Source: JARLFX01 sp036404255 (GTDB taxonomy: Bacteria > Acidobacteriota > Terriglobia > Terriglobales > Acidobacteriaceae). From it: a stretch of DNA of 15,267 nt. Each line of letters starts with the position of its first letter. The first letter of the stretch is position 1. A model generated the notes under the pieces. That model saw only the letters and a program-made list of their open reading frames with translations. It searched no databases and was not told where the DNA came from. Of this stretch, positions 7,503 to 15,107 are shown one piece after another. Both the position numbers and the translations under genes were made by a program. The DNA lies in NCBI GenBank assembly GCA_036404255.1, contig DASWOP010000231.1, positions 1 through 15,267 of the forward strand, given 5' to 3'.

Positions 7503-10148
7503 TTAGAACGCTTGCACGCCTTCTTCCACCACAAGCTCTTCCACTGCGATGTTCAGCAGATAGCCGAGACGCTTGTAGCTTTCCTTCCACTCCGCGGTCC
7601 AGCCGTCGCCGCCGGAGCCGCGGCGGAGGAGGTCGTTCCAGATGTTTTGCGCCTGCCAGAAGTTCATCTCAAAGGGAAGCTTGCGCAGGTTCTCCGCAAG
7701 CTCGAGGGCGTTTTCCAGATCGGCGTGTGATTCGAATTCACCTGCCGTCTCTTCCAGCCGAACCATTGCGCGTTTCATGCGCTGGTCCGCCGCATAGGCG
7801 AGGGCGTTCTCCTCCAGTGTTATCTGGTCGGCGGTGGCACGCTCCAGCAGCATCTGGAAGCGCTCGCTGTCGAATGTCTCTGCGGTGACGGTATCGCGCA
7901 GGCCTGCATTCAGTGCAAAGCCGGCGGCCAGCACCAGTGCGGGTGGCTTGGGCATGCCGGACTCGTTCAGAAAGTGGAGCAGCGACGCATGGTCTTCATA
8001 GATACCGCGCACGCCTTGTTCGATTTCGGCGAGAGTGGCATCCAGAATGGTGCGCAGAATGCGCTGCTGTTCATCCGCGAAGAGCGAGGTGAGCGAGTAG
8101 GCTGTGCCGCCGAAGAAATGGTCGATGAGACGGATGATCTCCGGCAGGTTGGCGCGGCGGATGGCGGCGCGCACCTCTACGGAGAACTGGTCGAAGGCAT
8201 CACTGTCCGTCTGCTTGTAGGGCTTTACCGCGGCAGAGAGATTCTGGTCGCCGAGATGCAGCACGGCGAAGCTGACGTCCTCGGTCATCTCAGTTATCCG
8301 GGAAAAGATGCGTGCGCGGCCAATCGCGACGCGGCCTCGACCGGAGGTAAAGACTTCATACGAGATGCGGTGTACGTTGAAGCAGAAGATGCGTCCCTCT
8401 TCCGGATAACTGCGGAAGACGGAGCTGATGGCGTAGTGCGCGCCGACCTTTTCCAGATCAATAAATTGCGTTTGCACATAGCGGCGGTAGACTTCGGCGC
8501 CATTGCCGATCTCCGGGAGGTTACTCTTTGCCTCGGCAAGAATTCGCAGAAATTCCGTTTCCAGCGCAGCTGCGGGCTCGCCGAAGAGCGCAGAGGCAAG
8601 TTGCAGCACACGGCCAGCGTAACCGATGATCTGCACGGTCTCAATGCCGGATATTTCGTCAAAGAACCAGCCGCAACTGGTGTACATCAACTGGGTATGG
8701 CGCTCCAGTTCCAGCAGTTGAAAGACGTTGACCCGCTCTTCAGGGGTCAGAACCCTGGTCGCATGCTTCGAGAGAAACTTTGTGGTGCTGGCTACAGAGC
8801 GATCCAGTATTACCTGGATGTACTCGTCGCGGGCGGCCCAAAGATTTTTCAGTAGGGGGGCAGCCGCGGCTTCTGCAAGTGGTACGGTTGCATCGCGCAG
8901 ATAGTCCAGCGCGCGGCGCAGCGGGCCGCGCCACTCCTGGTTCCATCCGGGCTTGCCGCCGTTGCAACCGCAGTTTGAGCGCCAGCGTTCCACGCCATGG
9001 ATGCAGCTCCAGGAGGTATTCTCTTCTACCTCGGCCTCCCAGCGCGGAGGAAAGCGCTCGAGGAACTCGCCATAGTTGGTCAGCCGCGCCAGCTTCTGGT
9101 CCTGAACGTAGTGCAACGCGTAGGAGAGCGCCATCTCACCGTGCTTGTGATGATGGCCGTAGCTTTCGCCATCGGTGGCAACGTGAGCGAGTTCTGCCGG
9201 CTCGGGATGCTCGGGGTTCATCTCATCGTGAAAATCCGCGGCCAGTCGGTTGGCAAAGTTCTCGCCAGAGTTCAGCAGGCCCTCAAAGGCGATGGCGCGG
9301 GAGGCGGGACCGTCATAGAAAAAAACGGCAATGCTGCGCCCTTCGTCCAGCTGAACGGTGTAGGGATGGGTTGGGTCTACCGTGGCGTCTGGCGTGCCGA
9401 CCCAGCCGGTTTCTTCAGCTTCGGCCATGGTTCCGGCAGTGGAGGCAGCAGCGGGATCGTCGGCGTCGGGCTTGCGGCGAATACGCGCGCACTGCGCGGG
9501 GGCCAGAATGGTGAACTTGATGCCCTCCTGCGCGAGCAGGTCGAGGACTTTGCGATTCACGGCGGTCTCGGCCAGCCACATTCCCTCGGGCTTGCGATTG
9601 AAACGGTGTTCGAAGTCCGCAATGCCCCAGCGGATCTGGGTGCGGGCGTCGCGCTCGTCTGCCAGCGGCATGATGATGTGGTTGTAGACCTGCGCAATGG
9701 CCGAACCGTGGCCGTTAAAGCGGCGCTGGCTGGTAAAGTCGGCGTCCAGGATCATGTGGTAGCAGCGCGGAGCAAAGTCCGCCAGCCAGCTCAGCAGGGT
9801 GGGGCCGAAGTTAAAGCTCATGCGCGAGTAGTTGTTCACGATGCGCACGATCTCATTCTGCTTGTTCACGATGCGCGACGCGCCATTGGGGGCGTAACAC
9901 TCTGCCGTGATGCGCTCGTTCCAGTCGTGATAGGGCGAGGCCGATTCCTGCACCTCAATGGTTTCCAGCCACGGATTCTCCCGTGGGGGCTGGTAGAAGT
10001 GCCCATGAATGCAGACAAAACGCTCTGGGCCCGAGGCGGGGGCGGGCGGATCCACGCGCATCGCTTTGCGGACGCGCGACTCATGCTGCGGCTTAATAGG
10101 CTGTGCGGCGCGGGGAGACGGCGCGCTGTCCGTTGGGGTGTCTGGCAT
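7503..10148 (-). CDS. Glycoside hydrolase family 57 protein with DUF3536 domain
   Basis: This is a large cytoplasmic GH57-type protein, 881 aa, with no signal peptide or membrane segment. GH57 enzymes are retaining alpha-glucan hydrolases or transferases (amylase, branching enzyme). Their hallmarks are visible: motif 1 HGHFYQPP (48-55); a GPTLL segment (115-119); the nucleophile region GMWLAET (189-195, E194 the probable nucleophile); and TDGESYGHHHKHGE (325-338, D326 the probable acid/base). About 500 further residues match the C-terminal DUF3536 region, helical and rich in Glu. Residues about 226-258 are an acidic, Ala-rich stretch that looks like a variable insert. The ATG at 10148 follows a usable ribosome site (GAAAGG, 6 nt away). 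It appears monocistronic; no glycogen or trehalose gene adjoins it, so the glucan role is inferred from the family. Confidence 0.9.
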   Translation of the reverse strand: MPDTPTDSAPSPRAAQPIKPQHESRVRKAMRVDPPAPASGPERFVCIHGHFYQPPRENPWLETIEVQESASPYHDWNERITAECYAPNGASRIVNKQNEIVRIVNNYSRMSFNFGPTLLSWLADFAPRCYHMILDADFTSQRRFNGHGSAIAQVYNHIIMPLADERDARTQIRWGIADFEHRFNRKPEGMWLAETAVNRKVLDLLAQEGIKFTILAPAQCARIRRKPDADDPAAASTAGTMAEAEETGWVGTPDATVDPTHPYTVQLDEGRSIAVFFYDGPASRAIAFEGLLNSGENFANRLAADFHDEMNPEHPEPAELAHVATDGESYGHHHKHGEMALSYALHYVQDQKLARLTNYGEFLERFPPRWEAEVEENTSWSCIHGVERWRSNCGCNGGKPGWNQEWRGPLRRALDYLRDATVPLAEAAAAPLLKNLWAARDEYIQVILDRSVASTTKFLSKHATRVLTPEERVNVFQLLELERHTQLMYTSCGWFFDEISGIETVQIIGYAGRVLQLASALFGEPAAALETEFLRILAEAKSNLPEIGNGAEVYRRYVQTQFIDLEKVGAHYAISSVFRSYPEEGRIFCFNVHRISYEVFTSGRGRVAIGRARIFSRITEMTEDVSFAVLHLGDQNLSAAVKPYKQTDSDAFDQFSVEVRAAIRRANLPEIIRLIDHFFGGTAYSLTSLFADEQQRILRTILDATLAEIEQGVRGIYEDHASLLHFLNESGMPKPPALVLAAGFALNAGLRDTVTAETFDSERFQMLLERATADQITLEENALAYAADQRMKRAMVRLEETAGEFESHADLENALELAENLRKLPFEMNFWQAQNIWNDLLRRGSGGDGWTAEWKESYKRLGYLLNIAVEELVVEEGVQAF

Positions 10149-10225
10149 GACGCCTTTCGGGGTTGAAATAAACTGCGTTCGCTGCTTCTGGCAACTCTGT
10201 GGATGCCAGTTTCTACTTCCCTTTG

Positions 10226-10252
10226 ATTTTACTGCTCTGAAATAGGATGCAA
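10226..10252 (-). promoter_or_regulatory. Possible promoter of the GH57/DUF3536 gene
   Basis: On the minus strand TTGCAT (10247-10252) and TAAAAT (10226-10231) resemble -35 and -10 boxes, but the spacer is only 15 bp. The leader would be about 70 nt. It contains a hairpin CTGGCA/TGCCAG (10188-10193 with 10204-10209). A weak, context-based call. Confidence 0.25.
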
Positions 10253-10280
10253 CGAATGGTGCCCTGCGCCAGGAGGTTAT

Positions 10281-10664
10281 TTAGCGGCTGATTTTAACCA
10301 GATTGCAATCGACGAGAACGATTGCGACAATGGCGATCCAGTAGGCGGCAATGTCTTTCAGAGAGAAGTAGCGGCCCAGGATCAGCTTACCGGCCAGGGT
10401 TTCACGGAAGGTGTTCAGCGTGGGCTGGTCCACCAGGCGGCTTAGTTCGACCAGCAGGGCCAGTATGGCGCTGATGGTGGCCACCCCAGCCGGGCGCAGG
10501 CGCGGCAGCAGCGCGGCGACTGTCCAGTAGAGCGCCACCGTCCACAGCACGGAACCGCCGTACTTCCATGCGAAAAACGGAAGATGCAGCGGCAGCATAC
10601 GCCAGGCAATGCCGATTGGGATGGTAATCAGCACGGTCACGATGGCTTGCATGCGGCGGCTCAT
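10281..10664 (-). CDS. Small integral membrane protein, DUF2809 family
   Basis: This is a 127-aa inner-membrane protein with four or five predicted hydrophobic segments and a basic start (MSRRMQAIV). The C-terminal motif pattern matches the DUF2809 family as I recall it: LLVELSRLVDQPTL, then LAGKLILGRYFSLKDIAAYW. That family has no established biochemical role; some databases name it after YjgA, which I do not rely on. The ATG at 10664 overlaps the TGA of the DNA glycosylase (ATGA), giving translational coupling. A longer frame reaches back to 10733 but would overlap the glycosylase heavily, so it is not preferred. Transcribed leftward after the glycosylase; 132 bp separate its stop from the GH57 start. 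Confidence 0.72.
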   Translation of the reverse strand: MSRRMQAIVTVLITIPIGIAWRMLPLHLPFFAWKYGGSVLWTVALYWTVAALLPRLRPAGVATISAILALLVELSRLVDQPTLNTFRETLAGKLILGRYFSLKDIAAYWIAIVAIVLVDCNLVKISR

Positions 10665-11365
10665 GCTGAGGGTTTGGCGAGATCGCAGGCGCGCCACAGG
10701 TACCAGCTGGCAACGGAGTGCCACGGCCCCCATTTTTTGCCGCGCTTCTCCATCACGTCGGGCTTGGGCAGCAGGTCGGGTGTCACCTTCTGACTGGGCT
10801 TCAGGCCCAGGAAGGTCAGGGCAAAGCCCTTGCGGACTCCGTAGTCGCCCACGGGAAAGACATCCGGGCGGCCAAGGCGGAAGATGAGGAACATCTCCAC
10901 CGTCCAGCGCCCAATGCCGCGCACCTGGGTGAGGTGATCGATGAGGGCTTCGTCGCTCATGCGACGGGTGGCGGCGAGGGTGGGCACGGTGCCGTCCAGG
11001 GTCTTGGCGGCGAGATCCCGGAGGGCGAGTTGCTTGTTGGCAGAGAGCCCGGCGCTGCGGAGTTGGTCGTTGGGGCAGTCCAGAATGTGCTGTGGGCTGG
11101 GGTGAACGCCGATCCCGCAGATGGGGTGGAAGCTCTCCAGCATGCGGCGGTGAATGGTGGCGGCAGCCTTGCCGTTGAGCTGCTGGTAGACGATGGATTC
11201 GGCCAGCGCCTCAAACGGCGACTGGGTGCCCGCCAGCCGCAGCGTGAAGGGTCCCGCGCGCTCAATCAGGCGGCCTAGTTTGGCATCGGCTGCGGCGAGC
11301 TCGCGGCAGGCGAGTGCGGTGTCATAGGCGGGTTTGCGGGTGCGTGCAGGGTGCGGGCTGGGCAT
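10661..11365 (-). CDS. DNA-3-methyladenine glycosylase II (AlkA-like), HhH-GPD superfamily
   Basis: This is a base-excision repair glycosylase, 234 aa, that removes alkylated purines such as 3-methyladenine, leaving an abasic site. Seen: the helix ESIVYQQLNGKAAATIHRR (56-74); the helix-hairpin-helix region LTQVRGIGRWTVEMFLIFRL (145-164); and the GPD loop DVFPVGDYGVRKG (168-180), whose D174 is the catalytic aspartate. No cysteine cluster of the Nth/MutY type follows, and no bifunctional lysine stands before the GPD loop, which favours a monofunctional AlkA-like enzyme. It lacks the N-terminal AlkA_N domain of the E. coli protein (282 aa), so it belongs to the shorter class. No good ribosome site precedes the ATG. 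It sits 27 bp after the lipoprotein gene and overlaps the DUF2809 gene by ATGA. Confidence 0.88.
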   Translation of the reverse strand: MPSPHPARTRKPAYDTALACRELAAADAKLGRLIERAGPFTLRLAGTQSPFEALAESIVYQQLNGKAAATIHRRMLESFHPICGIGVHPSPQHILDCPNDQLRSAGLSANKQLALRDLAAKTLDGTVPTLAATRRMSDEALIDHLTQVRGIGRWTVEMFLIFRLGRPDVFPVGDYGVRKGFALTFLGLKPSQKVTPDLLPKPDVMEKRGKKWGPWHSVASWYLWRACDLAKPSA

Positions 11366-11392
11366 GTGTGCCAGTGTAGCGCGAACGACGAA

Positions 11393-13423
11393 TCACGGGC
11401 GGGTGGCCAGCATGCCATTTTTCAGGCCCAGCGAGATGGGCGTCACTACAGGAACAGCGGCCCCGACGGTTTCACTCAGGTTGGGGGTGATGGTCTGATA
11501 TGTGTTTCCGCCGGAGGTGGTGTACGTATAGTTGCGGCCATACGTCCAGACGTTTCCCGAGCCATCGATGGCAATGGCCCGCTCGTCACTGACCGGCAAG
11601 GTGTAGCCAGTCGATGGCGAAACCGCAACTCCCGCGTTGGTGTGCCTGGTAAGCCGAGAAGGGTAGGCGCAATTTTGGCAGTAACCACCGCCTAAATCCA
11701 CTGTCCATGCATTCCCCCCGCCATCCAGAGCGAGGCCTAATGAGTCATCCAAACCGCCGCCGGTATAGCCGGTAGTGGAAACGGGAGCACCGGTAGAGGT
11801 GAATTTGCTGAGGATGGTGGCGCCCTGGTTCGCCACCCAGACATTGCCGCCGGAGTCCACGGCGACATGGTTGGGCTGTCTTATACCGCCGCCGGAGAAG
11901 GCTGATCCGGTGAGAGCGGTTCCGGTGGTGCTGGCAAAACCCACCAGCGTGTTGTTGTCGACATTCGGAATCCAGACATTGCCGTTGGGACTTATGGCAA
12001 TGTTGTTCATCTGTTCGGCCCCGGTGATTCCACCGCCGGTAAAACCAGACGCGGATGAGATCGGTACGCCCGTGTTCGATAACTCACTTAGCCGTTCCGG
12101 GGCCGAAGGAGTGCCGAAATACGGGTAGTTCACGATCCAGGCATTGTCACTGGCATCGAAGGCCACGGCAAACGGTGAGCTGAGCCCGCCGCCGGCGTAA
12201 CCAGTAGAAGGCGATAGTAGCGTTCCGTCATTCGCTAGTTTCAGAATACTGGGTGGCGTGGCGGTAGTGAACCAGCTATAAACAGGAATCCAGACATTGC
12301 CAAACGAGTCGATACCTATTTGATAGGCCGTCCCCGTGCTGGCCAGTGAGGCATAGCCTGTAGCCGGGGACAGGAGCCCGCCCAACGGAGAAAACTTCGT
12401 GAGCGTATACGGATAAGCAAATGCAAAGATATTGCCGGTGGAGTCCACCGCCAGATCGTTTTGCCCATTCCCACTCACGACGCCATTGCCTGTAAAGACG
12501 ATGGTGAGTGTCCAGTCATTGGGCTGGGCGGTCAGCGCAGGCGAGAAGACCTGATTGGCCGTCGTGAGGCCGTAGAGTGTCGCGATATTGCTGCCGGGAT
12601 TGTGGGCGATGTTGATGGCGGCAGTGGCGGTGTCCGTCGGAGTAGTGCCGGTTGTTCCGCCGCTGAGCGTAGCGGCAAAGAGCGTATTGCAGGGCGCGGA
12701 GATGCTGCCGCTAACGTCAGCAGAGTTGACGCATGTAGTGAGGGTGTTGGCGAGAGTGTTGATCGTTGCCTGGGGCACTGTGCCGTTGCCTGCAGGCGTG
12801 GTGGCAAGTGCAGCACCAATTGTTAGATCGGTGAGGTTGGTTGCGTTGGCGAAGGCGTTGGCGATGCCAGTCTGGGCCAGAGCCGTTCCGCTGGATGAGA
12901 CGTAGGTAGCAGCGGTGGCGAAGCCGGCGAAGGCATAGGCCGCAGCGACCGTGGTGACCTCGTTGACGACGACGAAAGGAACGGCGCTGGCGAGGCTACC
13001 ACCCGCAGGGCAGTTGCCGAGGATGGCGAGCAGTCCGGAAGCAGAGTTGACCCCGCCGCCACCCGTATTGCCACCAAGAATGTAGAGATAGACCTGCGTG
13101 TTGGCTGTGCAGGTGTAGTCGCCGGTGATGGTGAAATAGCCATCGGAGCCGGTGGGCACATAAGCGCCGATGCTGTCAGAGTAGCCAGTCTTGGAGCTGT
13201 CGAGCAGCGAGGTGGATGCGGCACCATAGCCGCCAGTGCCAGCGGAGAAGAGATAGACGTGCGCGCCGGCGATGGCCTGGCGGCCTCCGTGGGCCATGCC
13301 GTGGATAGCGGCGCCGGATTCGGACGAGGGTGTGGCGGTTGGATGCAGAGCGCAGCCGGTCAAAGCCAGTGAGAGCATTGCGCCAGTGAGCGCAGAGAGA
13401 AGATGCGGGGAAGAAAGACGCAT
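11393..13423 (-). CDS. Secreted lipoprotein with NHL-type beta-propeller
   Basis: This is a 676-aa exported lipoprotein. The signal peptide ends in a lipobox LTGC, with C24 the lipidated residue. Residues about 38-110 look like a small beta-sandwich (carboxypeptidase-regulatory-like: IHGMAHGGRQAIAGAHVYLF, then GSDGYFTITG). A helical region with VNEVTTVAAAYAFAGFAT follows (about 150-300). Residues 321-630 hold seven repeats with core A-x-D-x-x-G-N-x-W (starting near 323, 368, 419, 474, 518, 563 and 616), spaced about 40-55 aa. Most end in GYxGGG, which fits a seven-bladed NHL/SMP-30-like propeller. Such proteins are frequent in Acidobacteria; none that I know has a proven function, and a binding or scaffold role is only a guess. 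The ATG at 13423 has a good ribosome site (GGAGG, 8 nt away). Low-complexity Gly/Ser/Thr runs are typical of the family. Confidence 0.85.
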   Translation of the reverse strand: MRLSSPHLLSALTGAMLSLALTGCALHPTATPSSESGAAIHGMAHGGRQAIAGAHVYLFSAGTGGYGAASTSLLDSSKTGYSDSIGAYVPTGSDGYFTITGDYTCTANTQVYLYILGGNTGGGGVNSASGLLAILGNCPAGGSLASAVPFVVVNEVTTVAAAYAFAGFATAATYVSSSGTALAQTGIANAFANATNLTDLTIGAALATTPAGNGTVPQATINTLANTLTTCVNSADVSGSISAPCNTLFAATLSGGTTGTTPTDTATAAINIAHNPGSNIATLYGLTTANQVFSPALTAQPNDWTLTIVFTGNGVVSGNGQNDLAVDSTGNIFAFAYPYTLTKFSPLGGLLSPATGYASLASTGTAYQIGIDSFGNVWIPVYSWFTTATPPSILKLANDGTLLSPSTGYAGGGLSSPFAVAFDASDNAWIVNYPYFGTPSAPERLSELSNTGVPISSASGFTGGGITGAEQMNNIAISPNGNVWIPNVDNNTLVGFASTTGTALTGSAFSGGGIRQPNHVAVDSGGNVWVANQGATILSKFTSTGAPVSTTGYTGGGLDDSLGLALDGGGNAWTVDLGGGYCQNCAYPSRLTRHTNAGVAVSPSTGYTLPVSDERAIAIDGSGNVWTYGRNYTYTTSGGNTYQTITPNLSETVGAAVPVVTPISLGLKNGMLATRP

Positions 13424-13496
13424 AGACGGACCCTCCGGAAAAACAGCAAAACTCTTGCGGCCCTAGCAATAAACCTAAAGGAATAGATGCTCCGCA

Positions 13497-13518
13497 ATAT
13501 CTCCCAAATGGGAGATAT
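13497..13518. promoter_or_regulatory. Perfect palindrome, probable operator upstream of the lipoprotein gene
   Basis: ATATCTCCC and GGGAGATAT form perfect 9-bp arms around AAAT. The site lies 74-95 bp upstream of the lipoprotein ATG. A TTGCGG on the minus strand directly downstream of it could be a -35, with a weak TTTATT -10 18 bp further. The symmetry and position suggest binding by a dimeric repressor or activator; the regulator is unknown. Confidence 0.55.
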
Positions 13519-13520
13519 CG

Positions 13521-13535
13521 CACGGGTCACCCGTG
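13521..13535. promoter_or_regulatory. Second palindrome next to the first
   Basis: CACGGGT and ACCCGTG are perfect 7-bp arms around a single C. It lies 2 bp from the palindrome at 13497-13518. It could be a second operator or a stem in a transcript that reads through from the right. Confidence 0.4.
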
Positions 13536-13554
13536 AACCAGTGCCTTCTGGCCT

Positions 13555-13632
13555 TTATTTGTTTGTTCTTATCGCCAGTGAGACCACAGCGCCCATGAAC
13601 GCAGAGAGAAGATGCGGGGAAGAAAGACGCAT
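13555..13632 (-). pseudogene. Truncated duplicate of the lipoprotein start (25 codons)
   Basis: A minus-strand frame from ATG 13632 reads MRLSSPHLLSAFMGAVVSLA then IRTNK and a stop. The intact lipoprotein starts MRLSSPHLLSALTGAMLSLALTGC. The likeness is also nucleotide-level: 34 nt at 13600-13633 are identical to 13391-13424. The match extends without gaps at an offset of 209 bp over about 13574-13650 against 13365-13441, covering the leader and the signal peptide. The copy stops before the lipobox cysteine, and its ribosome site is degraded (GAGGG). It is best read as a remnant of a tandem paralog, or of a partial duplication of the gene start. A functional leader peptide cannot be excluded. 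Confidence 0.65.
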
Positions 13633-13824
13633 AATGGAACCCTCGGGGAAGCCACAAAGTGGTATTCGGACCAAAATTGTCGTTGGGACAAGCTCATGCT
13701 ATGAAGAAATGTTTAGCGTGTCAATGAAATTGACGCAGAATGGTTGAGCAGCAGGCGGGTCGCAATTGGCACAATCAGGCGTACTCAATCACCTTGATCC
13801 AGCACTGCTTGCGCCGTCCTTTCG

Positions 13825-13840
13825 CGTGACTAACGTCACA
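13825..13840. promoter_or_regulatory. CRP/FNR-family-like binding site
   Basis: CGTGA-N6-TCACA, nine of ten core positions of the CRP consensus TGTGA-N6-TCACA, with perfect GTGA/TCAC symmetry. It lies about 350 bp upstream of actA and about 240 bp upstream of the best promoter candidate. That is far for direct activation, so it may serve another promoter nearby or be chance. Confidence 0.35.
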
Positions 13841-14059
13841 ATGTGCGCTAATCGCCAAGTGGAGTGGATGGACCAAATTTTTCTATTGACGATGCAGATG
13901 CGCGTCAGGCAATAACAGATGAAGCGTATTCTGCGGAAAAACCAACCCGGCTTAAAAATTTCTGCATCTTACGAAAACAAATACACATCAACACTTGTAC
14001 GAAGCCTTGCTAAATAAATTTTCTGTGTCGCTCGTCACTTCTATATGTGATTTATATCC

Positions 14060-14068
14060 TGCTATACT
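14060..14068 (+). promoter_or_regulatory. Extended -10 promoter candidate for the act operon
   Basis: TGCTATACT: a TGn extension followed by TATACT, five of six matches to TATAAT. No convincing -35 lies 16-18 bp upstream, as is usual for extended -10 promoters. Transcription would start near 14075, giving a leader of about 115 nt before the actA ATG. Confidence 0.45.
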
Positions 14069-14189
14069 TTTTTCTCGCGGACCTATTTTTTCCGGGACAC
14101 ACTCAGGCATCCGCAATAACAGCTGACCGCATCACCATCCGCAGCATCTCTTTAACCCTTTCGAATGCAGAGGAAGCAGGAAAGCACTC

Positions 14190-15107
14190 ATGGCGCAAGT
14201 ATTTGACCGCAGCTCAAACGCGCTGGCTCGTGGGAGCCTGGTCCTGACCGGATTGATCGTAGTCGCGCTGGCGGTGACATTGAACAGTTTGCAGCGCTCG
14301 CCATGGGTGACGCGCCAAGGGCAACGTGCAGAACAGCCGGTGCCGTTCAGCCACAAACACCACGTGGAAGGCCTCGGCCTGCAGTGTCAGTACTGCCACA
14401 CGTCGGTGGAGAAGTCGAGCTATGCCGGGATTCCTCCGACCAAGACTTGTATCAACTGCCATGCGCAGATCTGGACCAATGCCGATCTACTGAAACCTGT
14501 CCGCGATAGCTGGGCCAGCGGGCAATCCATCCCCTGGATCCGCGTCCACGACCTGCCGGACTATGTGTACTTCAACCACTCGATCCATGTGAACAAGGGG
14601 ATTGGCTGCTCCAGCTGCCATGGCCGCGTGGATGAGATGCCCATCATGTATGAAGAGAATTCGCTGCAGATGGAGTGGTGCCTGAACTGCCATCGCGATC
14701 CGGGCAAGAATCTGCGGCCCACATCTGAGATCTACAACATGGCCTGGGCTGGCCCCTCCAAGGAGAAGCCGGTATGGTGCGGAACCAACGGCAAGAGCGG
14801 CGTTCCCACGGCAGAGATCGTGAACTGCACCACCAAGGATCCCAGCGGAAGCAACCCGGTTGTGGCCTCGCTCCAGTCCATGGGCTCAAGCGACGCGCAG
14901 TCCAATTCGGGGTCGGGAACCAATATTGCTCCGCATGCTGTGAGTGGCGCGGGCAAGACCTATAGCGATGTGCCTGCGACGACCATGCCCACGCCGATGA
15001 GCTACAGCAAGTTCACCAACCAGACGGAACTGGGGGCGTATCTGACGAAGCAATACCATATCCGTCCGCCGAACGAGCTCCAGAGCTGCGAGGTATGCCA
15101 CCGATGA
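14190..15107 (+). CDS. actA: Alternative complex III, pentahaem c-type cytochrome subunit ActA
   Basis: ActA is the multihaem subunit of alternative complex III, a quinol:electron acceptor oxidoreductase that replaces the bc1 complex; the haems face the periplasm. The 305-aa protein has a membrane anchor (about 15-33) and five CxxCH motifs: CQYCH (66-70), CINCH (87-91), CSSCH (140-144), CLNCH (164-168) and CEVCH (300-304), the expected number. PFSHKHHVEGLGLQCQYCH and YAGIPPTKTC are characteristic. Between haems 4 and 5 a stretch of about 70 residues (about 195-265) includes two extra cysteines (C197, C213) and a Ser/Gly/Asn-rich segment; this looks longer than in ActA proteins I recall. The ATG has a good ribosome site (AGGAAAG, 5 nt away). 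Its TGA overlaps the ATG of actB. Confidence 0.92.
   Translation: MAQVFDRSSNALARGSLVLTGLIVVALAVTLNSLQRSPWVTRQGQRAEQPVPFSHKHHVEGLGLQCQYCHTSVEKSSYAGIPPTKTCINCHAQIWTNADLLKPVRDSWASGQSIPWIRVHDLPDYVYFNHSIHVNKGIGCSSCHGRVDEMPIMYEENSLQMEWCLNCHRDPGKNLRPTSEIYNMAWAGPSKEKPVWCGTNGKSGVPTAEIVNCTTKDPSGSNPVVASLQSMGSSDAQSNSGSGTNIAPHAVSGAGKTYSDVPATTMPTPMSYSKFTNQTELGAYLTKQYHIRPPNELQSCEVCHR

Larger units (their letters stand above)
13661..14189. other. Intergenic region upstream of actA, no gene seen
   Basis: No credible coding frame is present; the few open frames have no family resemblance or ribosome site. It is AT-richer than the flanking genes. It holds the CRP-like site at 13825-13840, a TTGACG at 13886-13891 without a good partner -10, and an extended -10 at 14060-14068. 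A leader of about 115 nt then runs to actA. No terminator-like hairpin with a T run was found. Confidence 0.6.

Noticed and set aside
9960..9985. CCACGGATT occurrence inside the GH57 gene, resembling the inverted-repeat core
   Set aside because: It encodes the conserved NPWLE region of the protein and has no inverted partner nearby; a chance match.
8997..10166. 389-codon plus-strand open frame opposite the GH57 gene
   Set aside because: Shadow of a GC-rich gene whose opposite strand carries all GH57 motifs; no family resemblance or ribosome site.
10665..10733. Longer start for the DUF2809 protein
   Set aside because: It would overlap the glycosylase gene by more than 70 bp, whereas the ATG at 10664 gives a classic ATGA junction.
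13487..13747. 86-codon plus-strand open frame in the intergenic region
   Set aside because: It runs antisense to the duplicated lipoprotein start and across the palindromes; no family likeness and no ribosome site.
13766..13785. Possible sigma-54 promoter (TTGGCACAATCAGGCG)
   Set aside because: The GG and GC elements are not at the required spacing (GG-N10-CG instead of GC).
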